From Urophycis tenuis (taxonomy: Eukaryota > Chordata > Actinopteri > Gadiformes > Phycidae), in NCBI GenBank assembly GCA_036785325.1, contig JAXIVH010000016.1:7433387-7497386 (forward strand): a stretch of 64,000 nt of DNA, in the 5' to 3' direction. Position numbers and translations under genes: made by a program. Positions 53,990 through 63,842 of this stretch are shown here, piece by piece. A model generated the notes under the pieces. It was not told the DNA's origin, made no database searches, and saw nothing but the letters and a program-made list of their open reading frames with translations. The stretch's first letter is position 1; every line of letters starts with the position of its first letter.

Positions 53990-54035
53990 ATCCTGAAGTC
54001 TTTATTAATCCCAGGGGGAAATGGTTTGCCACACT
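53990..54035 (-). mobile_element. Short LINE-tail-like fragment
   Basis: TCTTTATTAATCCCAGGGGG resembles TCCTTTATTAATCCCCCTTA at 29505-29524 in the other LINE fragment; only a few tens of bases remain. Confidence 0.4.
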
Positions 54036-54224
54036 TGCTCGACTAAAGAGAGAATGGATGGTGTAAAAATAGAAAATAAAATGAATATATGCAAAATATG
54101 AAACACAGAAGTTGAGGCAATCAAAAACTATTGAAAAATATATGAGGAAGAGAATAAAGAGGAAGAGGAAGAGGAGGGTAGAAGAGGAAGAGTTGGTGAT
54201 GTGGCAAAAGTGAATTGTAAGGTG

Positions 54225-54712
54225 TGTATCGATATGGTGTGTATATATGGGGCGCGTCTATATGGTTTGTATCTAAATGGTGTGTGTCTATATGGTGGGT
54301 ATCTACAGTATATGGTGTGTATCTATGGTGTGTATCTATGGTGTGTGTCTATGCGGTGTGTGTATATGATGTGTGTGTGTCTGTGTGGTGTGTGTCTATA
54401 TGGTGGGTATCTACAGTATATGGTGTGTATCTATAGTGTGTATCTATGGTGTGTATCTATAGTGTGTATCTATGGTGTGTGTATGTGGTGTGTATATGAT
54501 GTGTGTGTGTCTGTGTGGTGTGTATCTATAGTGTGTATCTATGGTGTGTGTATGTGGTGTGTGTATATGATGTGTGTGTGTCTGTGTGGTGTGTGTCTAT
54601 ATGGTGGGTATCTATGGTGTGCCTCTATGTGGTGTATGTATATGATGTGTATGTGGTGTGTGTATATGTGGTGTTTGTCTATATGGTGGGTATCTACAGT
54701 ATATGGTCTGCT
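54225..54712. repeat. GTGTGTATCTATGGT low-complexity array
   Basis: Irregular TATGGTGTGTATC and ATATGATGTGTGTG units with longer repeated blocks of about 115 bp. Confidence 0.9.
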
Positions 54713-55424
54713 GGTGGTCCATAATTCCTATTTAACCAACCAACCAAATAAAGTCTCTCAGGTTTTGGTGATGAGATCATCCTCTCTCGCTTCCCACTCA
54801 GGATGCTGCCAGGTTACGGTTACTATGGAAACGGTGGGTTGGAGGCTGGCAGAGAGCAGACGTTCTTGTGTGGAAACATCTCCCTCTGCTGCCCACATCC
54901 ACTCTGTACACCGAGCCGAACCAGACCACAGTGGGGGTGGGGTTTACAACGGCCTTTGTGAAGGGAAATGAAGGGTTTCTAAAAGCTGCGACACCAAGGC
55001 ATCATTTTGTTAGAATAAAACATGCTAATAAGATAATCATCGACTGAGTGTTCTGGATGGACTGCAGCGGCTGAAGAAATGTGCAACTGTCGTTTGATCC
55101 ACTGTTGGGAGGCGTCCATGAGGTCGGAGCTGTTAAGGTTCTAGCTAAGTTCTAGCTGAAGTTCAGCTAAGTTCTAGCTGAAGTTGAAGCTGAAGTTCTA
55201 GCTGAAGTTCTGACCAAGTTCTAGCTGAACTAGCAAGATTTAGCTAAGTTCAAACTAAGTTCTCTTCTGAAAAATGCTACTTTCGGCAGGTTTCCCATAA
55301 TCTGTAGTAGAGAAATAATTAAGTTTAAAAGGGTTTTCTCTTTATGTCTTCTGCATAACTACAGGTCTCTTCTCGAACACCCTGTGTTTTAAGAGGCTGA
55401 TAATACCAATAACATTAGAGTTAT

Positions 55425-55680
55425 GACATAACAGTAATGTTATCTAGTTTACATCAGTAAAGACATCATAACAGTAATGTTATCTAGTTTACATCAGTAA
55501 AGACATCATAACTGTAATGTTATTTAGTTTACATCAGTAAAGAAATCATAACAGTAATGTTATCTAGTTTACATCAGTAAAGACATCATAACAGTAATGT
55601 TATCTAGTTTACATCAGTAAAGACATCATAACAGTAATGTTATCTAGTTTACATGAGTGATGACATTGTAACAGTATCTA
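55425..55680. repeat. 40-bp minisatellite, about 6 copies
   Basis: The unit contains GTAATGTTATCTAGTTTACA and TCAGTAAAGACATC. Confidence 0.95.
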
Positions 55681-56177
55681 GTTTCTAGTTATCTAGTTTA
55701 CATAGGAAGCACGATTCTTCTGTTGCAGAAACAGGAATTCAAGGCTCAGGTTCAGTCTGGGCTGAGACATGACATTGAGCTTAGCTTAGGCTCTATGTGT
55801 TGAGGTCAGAGGTCACAGAGTGGCAGGGCAGCATTGTGGGGTCAACATAAGAAACAGCATGGGTTGATCAGTGGAACTCCGTGTTGTAAAATGGCTGCCA
55901 AACAGTCACCAGATGAAGGTGTGGAAACTGTGGGCATTTTCAGCTAATGCAGCAATGCACTTGTATTTAAGACACAGTCCTACTCCATAGGAACATAGTA
56001 AGACATCACCCACCTGCTGTCCCAACACAGCTGGTGGCTCAGAAGGAGCCAGGATACTAGAGGTCTTCTAGTCCATGTTCAACAATATTGTATTTGTTAT
56101 GTCCCAAATGACCAGCAGAGAGAGCTGTCACACACCAGAAGGCTTCATGCAGGATAGAAGTACGTGTGCTGAGGAGA

Positions 56178-57392
56178 CTGGTGAAGGTGTACTATGTGAT
56201 CCTACAGTATAACAGACTGGTGAAGGTGTACTATGTGATCCTACAGTATAACAGACTGGTGAAGGTGTACTATGTGATCCTACAGTATAACAGACTGGTG
56301 AAGGTGTACTCTGTGATCCTACAGTATAACAGACTGGTGAAGGTGTACTATGTGATCCTACAGTATAACAGACTGGTGAAGGTGTACTCTGTGATCCTAC
56401 AGTATAACAGACTGGTGAAGGTGTACTATGTGATCCTACAGTATAACAGACTGGTGAAGGTGTACTCTGTGATCCTACTGTATAACAGACTGGTGAAGGT
56501 GTACTATGTGATCCTACTGTATAACAGACTGGTGAAGGTGTACTATGTGATCCTACAGTATAACAGACTGGTGAAGGTGTACTCTGTGATCCTACTGTAT
56601 AACAGACTGGTGAAGGTGTACTATGTGATCCTACAGTATAACAGACTGGTGAAGGTGTACTATGTGATCCTACTGTATAACAGACTGGTGAAGGTGTACT
56701 ATGTGATCCTACAGTATAACAGACTGTGATCCTACTGTATAACAGACTGTGAAGGTGTACTATGTGATCCTACTGTATAACAGACTGGTGAAGGTGTACT
56801 ATGTGATCCTACTGTATAACAGACTGGTGAAGGTGTACTCTGTGATCCTACAGTATAACAGACTGTGATCCTACTGTATAACAGACTGGTGAAGGTGTAC
56901 TATGTGATCCTACAGTATAACAGACTGGTGAAGGTGTATTCTGTGATCCTACAGTATAACAGACTGGTGAAGGTGTACTCTGTGATCCTACAGTATAACA
57001 GACTGGTGAAGGTGTACTATGTGATCCTACAGTATAACAGACTGGTGAAGGTGTACTCTGTGATCCTACAGTATAACAGACTGGTGAAGGTGTACTATGT
57101 GATCCTACTGTATAACAGACTGGTGAAGGTGTACTCTGTGATCCTACAGTATAACAGACTGGTGAAGGTGTACTATGTGATCCTACTGTATAACAGACTG
57201 GTGAAGGTGTACTATGTGATCCTACTGTATAACAGACTGGTGAAGGTGTACTCTGTGATCCTACAGTATAACAGACTGGTGAAGGTGTACTCTGTGATCC
57301 TACTGTATAACAGACTGGTGAAGGTGTACTCTGTGATCCTACAGTATAACAGACTGGTGAAGGTGTACTCTGTGATCCTACAGTATAACAGC
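56178..57392. repeat. 39-bp minisatellite, about 31 copies
   Basis: The unit is ACAGACTGGTGAAGGTGTAC, a TATGTG/TCTGTG variant, ATCCTAC and AGTATA/TGTATA. Two binary sites vary almost independently. Because 39 is divisible by 3, two frames of 187 and 198 codons with a 13-residue NRLVKVYYVILQY repeat stay open. No start context or homology supports a gene. Confidence 0.96.
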
Positions 57393-58194
57393 ATCATTTC
57401 TGAGGAAAGATGCTGGGGAGACCCAAGCCCAAAGACAGGACGGGGGCTTGTATTCCTCTGATGTGATGGACAGATTCTACTGGAGGAAACATTTGTGTGT
57501 GGATGGACCTTTCCGAGCGTGTATTTCTACAGTGGCCAATCGAAATGGTCTTTGATCTGTCAGCTAAACAAACTCTTTATATTTTCTTGTTGCTTACACA
57601 GCAGTCCCCGCCTCCAGCAACATGATTGGTGGAAACACAAAGTGACACAAAGTGAAACTCCCTGCACCCAGTTTGAGGTCTGCTGCCATCAGACTTTGAG
57701 TTTGAGTGGACATGAGCTGATGATTGACCAGCTGGATGTTTACTAGGGCTCAGAGGACACCAGGATGAGGACATCATGACCATGTTTACCTGGTCCAGAC
57801 AGACCCTGAGCCCAGACAGACAGACACTTAGAGAGAGAAATACGTCTACAGATATGAAGATGGAGATGTCTGATGTAGGAAGTGATTTATGTTGTGGTTC
57901 TAGCAGACAGAAGGAGAACGTGTGCTGTGGTAGAGTATATTCTTTATATTTATATATATATATATATATTATTTATAAAGCATCAGCTTCATCAACACTT
58001 CAACACATCCACACGCTGTACAAAATACATCCTAACAATCACTTGATCACTTCAGATCATGATCACTACAGATCATCATTTCATAAATACACAACATTAC
58101 AGTAGTAAACAATGCATACTTAATATCCTCATATAAACATTATGTTCATGTTTTTAACAATATGTACTTTACATAATAAGAGTCTCTCAGTCAC

Positions 58195-58466
58195 CCTCTT
58201 CCTTTCTCTCTCCCCTCTCTCTCTCTGTCTCTCTCCCTCTCTCTCCTCTCTCTCTGTCTCTCTATCCACTCTCTCTGTCTCTCTCTCCTCTCTCTCTCTC
58301 TCTCTCCACTCTCTCTGTCTCTCTCTCCTCTCTCTCTCTCTCCACTCTCTCTGTCTCTCTCTCCACTCTCTCTCTCTCTCTCCTCTCTCTCTGTCTCTCT
58401 CTCCACTCTCTCCTCTCTCTCTGTCTCTCTCCCTCTCTCTCTGTCTTTCTCCACTCTCTCTCTCTA
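58195..58466. repeat. CT microsatellite with TCTCTGTCTC/TCCACTC units
   Basis: A pyrimidine tract of about 270 bp downstream of tdo2. Confidence 0.96.
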
Positions 58467-58627
58467 CTTATGAATGATGTTGAGCCATGCCAGGGCCTCA
58501 CAAGGCCCCGCCCTCCTCTGTGGGGGCTCAGGGTACGTCGCCTCTGATTGGTTGAGGGGACGCATGCACCTTGTGAAACCAAACTGCTGTGTGACCGCTG
58601 TACGTTTGATTGACTTTCCACTTTGTT

Positions 58628-58693
58628 ACACACACACACACACACACACAGACACACACAGACACACACGCACACAGACACACGCACACACAC

Positions 58694-58729
<36 letters not shown>

Positions 58730-58828
58730 ACACACACACACACACGCACACGCGCACACACGCAGCACACGCACACACGCACGCACGCACACACACACAC
58801 ACAGACACACACACACACACACACACGC
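58628..58828. repeat. CA microsatellite just past the tdo2 stop
   Basis: (CA)n with GA and CG interruptions, about 85 bp past the stop codon in the expected tdo2 3' UTR. Confidence 0.97.
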
Positions 58829-58911
58829 TCTGTCTCGTGTTCCAGGCTCAGCCCGTGGTTCCGCTGGGTTCTGGGGCCGGACCGGGCCCAGACCGGTCCG
58901 GTGGTATGCAC

Positions 58912-59065
58912 TCAGCTGGAGTCCTCGCTGCTGCAGTAGGAGCTGTCGCAGTACTCGGCCGTGTACAGGAAGGTGTGCACGTTGGGGTTGAGCTTCGGCA
59001 CCCAGTGGCGAGGGATCAGGAAGGTGGCCAGGTTGAAGAGATCCACAAACACCTTGTAGCGGTCG
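58912..59065 (-). CDS. tdo2: tdo2 exon 12 and stop
   Basis: The exon encodes DRYKVFVDLFNLATFLIPRH, WVPKLNPNVHTFLYTAEYCD and SSYCSSEDSS, then TGA at 58914-58912. The acceptor abuts a tandem array (59075-59310). Confidence 0.97.
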
Positions 59066-61652
59066 CTGAGCACGCGGTACACAGGAAATACATGCTAAAT
59101 ACACGCTAAATACACAGGAAATACACGCTACATACATGCCAAACACACAGGAAATACACGCTAAATACACAGGAAATACACACTACATACATGCTGAATA
59201 CACAGGAAGTACACACAAAATACACGCTACACACACAGGAAATACACAGGAAATACACGCTAAATACACAGGAATAGACAGGAAATACACGGTAAATAAA
59301 CACTAAATACACAGTAAATTAATTTAGTCTGTTAAAGGAGTTGCAGGACTGTTGCTGTTGGTGAGTTTGTAAGGAATTAGAAGTTGTGTAGTCACTCTCT
59401 GCTGTATGAGCTAACTCATACAGTTAGTAGTCACTCTCTGCTGTATGAGCTAACTCATACAGTTAGTAGTCACTCTCTGCTGTATGAGCTAACTCATACA
59501 GTTAGTAGTCACTCTCTGCTGTTGTTGCTATTGGTATTGGTGTCATTGTTGTTGTTGAATAGGACTGCAAGAGGCCATTCAAGCTTTGATCAGGTAAGTT
59601 TTGGCCTCTCAGGTGTAGACAATAGCCGTGATAGGTGGCTATAGGTAAATATAGAGTAAATACACAGGACAAAACAAGCTACATACACACACTACCTGAC
59701 AGTAGAGCTCTGGTTGTTGTTAGTTAGTAGGTAGTTAGTGACTAGTTACCTGACAGTAGATCTCAAGTAGTGGTATCCAGAAGATCCTCCAGTTCCAGCT
59801 TTGCTGCCAATCATCCGATGAACCATACAGACGTGGTTATCTACACAAACACACACGGTTATCAGGGTTATAGTAGGAGAGAGATCAGCTGGGGTTCAGC
59901 TCTTCTGAGGTGAACTCACATCTCCATTTGGTCATCAGTGTGTCGATGTCCATGAGTGACGTGAGGAGCTGGAAGGGGACCTGGAACCTGGGCTCCTCCC
60001 TGTGGAGCAGCAGAAGAGCAGCATTCAGACCTCTTCAGACCCCATCCTACCAAGATGGCTGCCGCCGCTGTGTCACTCGGTTTTGATTGGTTGTCGGCCT
60101 AATTGCGTCAATAGGCATTTTGATCTGCACCTACCACTGTACTGTCTAACCCTACCTGCTCCTTAATGACCTGTCTCTGTACTGTCTAACCCCTACCTGC
60201 TCCTTAATGACATGTCTCTGTTCTGTCTAACCACTACCTGCTCCTTAATGATCTGTCTCTGTACTGTCTAACCCATAACTGCTCCTTAATGACCTGTCTC
60301 TATTCACTGTAAGGTGCCTTGTAGAAACGTGTCTAAATGACAGTATAAGTTGCAGTATTAGTTGCGGTAGAAGTTCACCAGGTGAAACTGTTTACTGTGT
60401 GGATGGAAGCAAGTCCTCACCTGTAGAAGTAGATCATCAGAGCCCCCTGCAGGGCCTTGTAGGACAACCTGCGCTCACCTGCAGAACAACACACCGATGT
60501 CACTCAACACACCTACATCATTAAAGAAGCCATTGTTACTAAGCAATTGAATCCTCATCATTCATTTGAACCATTCCAGAACCTCCAGATGGAGCTGTCC
60601 TCGTGATAATGGTTGCGAAAGATAACTGTACCAGCTAGAGACAACAACCGCTCACCTTTACTGAGGAGGTGGTCGTGGCGTTTCTCCTCAAACAAGAAGG
60701 TGAAGACCTCTTTCTGCTTGAGAAACTCAGCCATCATCTCATCCTTGTCCTCAGATTCAGCCATCTCCTGCAGAGAGTAAAGAACCATAGATATCTTCAA
60801 AGGTTCTCCTGTGCATCTCAGTCCTCCTCTTGACCTCTCAAAAGAACCTCCTGAAGTCTGGAAAACAGAGAACCTTCTGAAGGAAGAGAACAAGTCTCAC
60901 CTCTATCTTCTCCTTCTCCTGGCCCAGACCCTTGAATATGTTCTCCTCCAGTTCAGCCCAGAAGTTGAAGCCATCCTCAGCCAGTCCTGGAGTTCTCTCC
61001 AGCCACTCCTGAACCGGAACATAATAATATCCTTATATTATTCTAACTCCTGAACCCGGACTGCACCCAGAGCCTTACAACCCATAATAACCTCCTCCTT
61101 GACATCGGACTATTCAGAACAGAGAGCAAGGAGGTCACACAGCTCACACAAAAGGTACACTGTTATCTGGAACCTCTCGGAGGTCTCCAAGATGGCGCCG
61201 TACCTCCACCAGCTTGAGCAGGGTGGGCTGGCGCTCAGTGGCCACCAGCTGCTCGTTCTCCTGGCCCTTGAAGTTGTCTCTGTAGTGGCGCCGGTTGTAG
61301 GGAACCCTGAGGTTGTCAGGAACCCCAATCTTGTTCTCCAATAGGCGGAACTGGAGACTCTGGAAGCCTGACGCTGGAGCCAGATATTCCCTGCACACAT
61401 GAATTATTCATTCATTCCTGAACCTTTCATGTTATATCATTGATTCATTCAAATATGTATTGTATATTAGATATGATATCATATTATTGTATTGTTATAA
61501 TCTAGTGTACCTGAAGTCATAGAAGTCCAGAGCAGTCATGGTCTCCAGCACAGAGAACTGGTCCACCAGGAGTTTGAATATCATCACCATTCTGTGAACA
61601 CGCGTGTTGACCTTCAACATGTTACGTTCATCACGGACCTGCAGACACACAC

Positions 61653-61690
<38 letters not shown>

Positions 61691-62859
61691 TTAAAGGGAC
61701 ATGTCATGTGGTTCGGGTCTGGTCTCCTAAAGATGGACATCAGAGTTGTTGCTCACATGTCCACTGATGAAGATCTCCCTCACAGAGTCCAGCTCCCACA
61801 GAATCTGTTTGAACCACAACTCGTAGGCTGGAAGGAAAGCATCACTTATTAATCATTATTTATTCCTTATGAGTCATTGTATTGTATGCAACATTTTGCC
61901 TAAATATGTATTTATTACTTATTATTAATTCTTTATTAGTTAATACCTATTACTTATTACTTACTTTGTGCTAATGATGACTTCTTATGAAGTAAGTTAC
62001 CTTGGTGTGTGACAATGAAGAGATGCTCATCATGGATTTTATTTCCTTTCAGCTCGCTCTGGAGAACCTGGGCTCCCACCACCTTGTCTAGCTGAGAGAG
62101 GACATAGGACACAGGACAGAGGAGACAGGTTAGAGGAGGAGAGGACACAGGACAGAGGACACAGGTTAGAGGAGGAGAGGACACAGGACAGAGGAGACAG
62201 GTTAGAGGAGGAGAGGACACAGGACAGAGGACACAGGTTAGAGGAGGAGAGGACACAGGACAGAGGAGACAGGTTAGAGGAGGAGAGGACACAGGTTAGA
62301 GGAGGAGAGGACACAGGACAGAGGAGGAGAGGACACAGAGGAGGAGAGGAGAAGGGTGTTGGTACCTGCAGGTATTCACCGTAGATGATTCCTCCTTTGC
62401 TGGCCTTGTTGACTCCCTCCTGAGACCCATCATGCTCCTCGTCCTCCTTCTGTAGGGAGGTCTTCTTAAACAACCTGCCAGGAGGAGAGGGTGAGAGAGG
62501 ATGAAGGAGAGAGGGGGAAGGAGAGAGGGGGAAGGAGAGAGGAGGCAGGAGAGAGGGGCTATGAGACCAGTCCATGGGTACTAGAGCTGCAGAATGCTCC
62601 AAAGAATCGCACCATTATTAGTTGACAGTGAACAGATAGTCAACAGGTAGTTAACAGAGTGTTAGTTCATAGATTAACAGACAGTGAACAGATAGTCAAC
62701 AGACAGTTAACAGACAGACAACAGATAGTTAACAGATAGTTAACAGGTAGGTAACAGACAATCAACAGATAATTAACAGGTAGTTAAGAGTTAACAGGTT
62801 GAAGCTTCCAAGAGGTGAACCTACAGATGCTTCTTCTCAAAGTAGGGACATCCGCTCAT
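58912..62859 (-). CDS. tdo2: tryptophan 2,3-dioxygenase (complete, 12 exons)
   Basis: TDO catalyses haem-dependent opening of the indole ring of L-tryptophan to N-formylkynurenine, the first step of the kynurenine pathway, mainly in liver cytosol as a homotetramer. Exons on the minus strand: 62859-62825, 62474-62366, 62091-62001, 61827-61757, 61638-61511, 61390-61204, 61008-60901, 60767-60656, 60478-60421, 59999-59920, 59840-59750 and 59065-58912. They sum to 1224 nt, 407 residues (human 406). Visible landmarks: NKIHDEHLFIVTHQ with the distal-pocket His at 77, YELWFKQILWELDSVREIF, MLKV, LETMTALDF, FQSLQFRLLENKIGV, RRHYRDNF, LLSKGERRLSYKALQGALMI, and CMVHRMIGSKAGTGGSSG, whose His (about 334) is the haem iron ligand. 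All introns are GT-AG and phase-consistent. The gene looks intact. Confidence 0.98.
59072..59312. repeat. ACACAGGAAATACACGCTAA tandem array in tdo2 intron 11
   Basis: Irregular 10-20 bp units of AAATACACGCT and ACACAGG, starting at the exon 12 acceptor. Confidence 0.92.
59388..59522. repeat. 39-bp minisatellite with internal palindrome, tdo2 intron 11
   Basis: About 3.4 copies. Each unit contains CTGTATGAG, CTAA, CTCATACAG, a perfect 9-bp inverted repeat around a 4-nt loop. Confidence 0.95.
59750..59840 (-). CDS. tdo2: tdo2 exon 11 (haem-ligand exon)
   Basis: The exon encodes NHVCMVHRMIGSKAGTGGSS then GYHYLRSTV, including the proximal haem-ligand histidine and the glycine-rich GTGGSSG loop. 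A partial copy of its donor region (ACCTGACAGTAGA on +) lies about 55 bp downstream at 59694-59706. Confidence 0.98.
59920..59999 (-). CDS. tdo2: tdo2 exon 10
   Basis: The exon encodes EEPRFQVPFQLLTSLMDIDT then LMTKWR. The long intron before it holds array D of the 41-bp minisatellite family. Confidence 0.96.
60130..60305. repeat. 41-bp minisatellite family, array D
   Basis: About four copies of the unit seen in arrays A-C, here in tdo2 intron 9; same + orientation as arrays A and B. Confidence 0.95.
60421..60478 (-). CDS. tdo2: tdo2 exon 9
   Basis: A short exon encoding GERRLSYKALQGALMIYFYR with split codons at both ends. Confidence 0.96.
60656..60767 (-). CDS. tdo2: tdo2 exon 8
   Basis: The exon encodes EMAESEDKDEMMAEFLKQKE then VFTFLFEEKRHDHLLSK, an acidic linker followed by the conserved EKRH-HLLSKGE segment. 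Confidence 0.96.
60901..61008 (-). CDS. tdo2: tdo2 exon 7
   Basis: The exon encodes EWLERTPGLAEDGFNFWAEL then EENIFKGLGQEKEKIE; in phase 0 at both ends. Confidence 0.96.
61204..61390 (-). CDS. tdo2: tdo2 exon 6
   Basis: The longest exon. It encodes EYLAPASGFQSLQFRLLENK, IGVPDNLRVPYNRRHYRDNF and KGQENEQLVATERQPTLLKL. The Phe-Arg segment FQSLQFR is near the substrate carboxylate site in known TDO structures. Confidence 0.97.
61511..61638 (-). CDS. tdo2: tdo2 exon 5
   Basis: The exon encodes VRDERNMLKVNTRVHRMVMI then FKLLVDQFSVLETMTALDFY. The acceptor is preceded by a CA/TG microsatellite (61643-61690), which on the sense strand gives a TG-rich tract before CTGCAG. Confidence 0.97.
61643..61690. 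repeat. CA microsatellite at the tdo2 exon 5 acceptor
   Basis: (CA)n beginning five bases from the splice junction. Confidence 0.97.
61757..61827 (-). CDS. tdo2: tdo2 exon 4
   Basis: The exon encodes AYELWFKQILWELDSVREIF then ISGH; this helix contributes to the substrate pocket in the family. Confidence 0.97.
62001..62091 (-). CDS. tdo2: tdo2 exon 3
   Basis: The exon encodes LDKVVGAQVLQSELKGNKIH then DEHLFIVTHQ, carrying the distal-pocket histidine. Its acceptor is preceded by a pyrimidine-rich 36-bp minisatellite. Confidence 0.97.
62097..62345. repeat. 36-bp minisatellite in tdo2 intron 2
   Basis: About seven copies of GGTTAGAGGAGGAGAGGACA plus ACAGGACAGAGGAG variants. In tdo2 sense it is pyrimidine-rich with CTCTAACC in every unit, ending directly before the exon 3 acceptor. 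Confidence 0.94.
62366..62474 (-). CDS. tdo2: tdo2 exon 2
   Basis: The exon encodes LFKKTSLQKEDEEHDGSQEG then VNKASKGGIIYGEYLQ, the variable N-terminal arm running into the conserved ASKGG-IYG segment. Confidence 0.95.
62615..62800. repeat. ACAGATAGTTA degenerate short tandem array, tdo2 intron 1
   Basis: Irregular 10-12 bp units of ACAGATAGTCA, ACAGACAGTTA and ACAGGTAGTTA. Confidence 0.88.
62825..62859 (-). CDS. tdo2: tdo2 exon 1
   Basis: The exon encodes MSGCPYFEKKH and two bases of the next codon; the MSGCP start is the family's usual N terminus. Donor GTAGGT. Confidence 0.93.
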
Positions 62860-63045
62860 GGTTGTCCTGGTGGTTTCCTTCTGAATGTCTTCTGCTGACT
62901 GCGGCAAATTAAACCAGTTGCTGGCCCAACGCAGCATTTAAAGACTCTCATCAGCCAATCACAGGCCAGCGCTCACATCCTCCCCTGAGTTCTGGCCACA
63001 CCCTCCTGTATGCAAATATTATGTTGTCTGCCAAGGTCACAATAT
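62860..63045 (-). promoter_or_regulatory. tdo2: tdo2 core promoter and leader
   Basis: Upstream of the start on the minus strand: a TATA-like CTTTAAAT (TTTAAA at 62942-62937), a CCAAT box (62955-62959 on +), a CACCC element near 62997-63002, a perfect octamer ATGCAAAT (63010-63017) overlapping a FOXA-like TGCAAATATT, and an ERR/SF-1-type CCAAGGTCA (63031-63039). TTAATTT near the leader (62907-62914) is HNF1-like. With a start about 30 bases from the TATA-like box the leader would be about 50 nt. Spacing suits a tissue-specific TATA promoter; binding is inferred. Confidence 0.55.
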
Positions 63046-63271
63046 CACTTCATACACAATCAGCACGTGGTTGTAAATACCATACACTGACTGGATGTGC
63101 AGAGAGCTGCTGTTGTATTTATAATATATGTAATATCATAAATATGATAAACATACATAACAACAAACATAATATCCCTAATATACCTGTTTTTAAATTA
63201 ATATACATCATGATATACATCATACCTTATAATAAACATAATATTACACACATATTATTCAAATATACACA

Positions 63272-63356
<85 letters not shown>
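63272..63356. repeat. AT microsatellite
   Basis: A pure (TA)n run. Confidence 0.98.
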
Positions 63357-63445
63357 CAGCACTGTCCAGGATGCCTTGAACCCTGGTCCTGGCTGACCTC
63401 CCCCTTCATGTCGTCATGTCCAGGAACACTCGTACAAGTTGTACA

Positions 63446-63612
63446 AGAGGGACAGCAGCTCAGTGGGTAGAGCGGGTGGACAGAGCATCCACTAACCGTA
63501 GGGGAGACGGTTCCATCCCCTCCTCCAACTGTCCACATGTCGAACCCCACAAATGTACTGATTGTAAGTTGCTTTGGACAAAAGCGTCTGATAAATGCCC
63601 CTTTACCCTTTT
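63446..63612 (+). mobile_element. tRNA-derived SINE
   Basis: GCAGCTCAGTGGGTAGAGCG matches a Pol III box A; GGTTCCATCCCC is a box B with one change from GGTTCGA. The tail TTGCTTTGGACAAAAGCGTC with TGATAAATG is the conserved 3' module of common teleost SINEs. The middle part appears shortened. Confidence 0.85.
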
Positions 63613-63639
63613 ATATATATATATATAATGCATTTAGGG

Positions 63640-63842
63640 GATTAGGTTAATTGGTGTCTCTAAATTGACCATAGGTGTGTATGTGAGTGTGAATGGTTGT
63701 TCGTTGGTATATGTTAGCCCTGTGATAGGCTGGCGACCTGTCCAGGTTGTACCCCGCCTCTCGCCCGTTGCAACTGGGATTGGCTCCAGCCCCCCCGCGA
63801 CCCTCGTAGAGGATAAGCGGTCACAATAATGGATGGATGGAT
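63640..63842 (+). mobile_element. Common teleost interspersed repeat ending in (ATGG)n
   Basis: TTGGTGTCTCTAAATTGACC, GTTAGCCCTGTGATAGGCTG, GCGACCTGTCCAGGTTGTAC, CCCCGCGACCCTCGTAGAGG and a terminal ATGGATGGATGG match a repeat I recognise from many fish genomes as a retroposon 3' end. Family name not certain. Confidence 0.75.

Noticed and set aside
62039..62602. 187-codon minus-strand frame through tdo2 exons 2-3
   Set aside because: It joins exon 2 to the intronic minisatellite and reads exon 3 in the wrong frame; the spliced model explains the conserved sequence.
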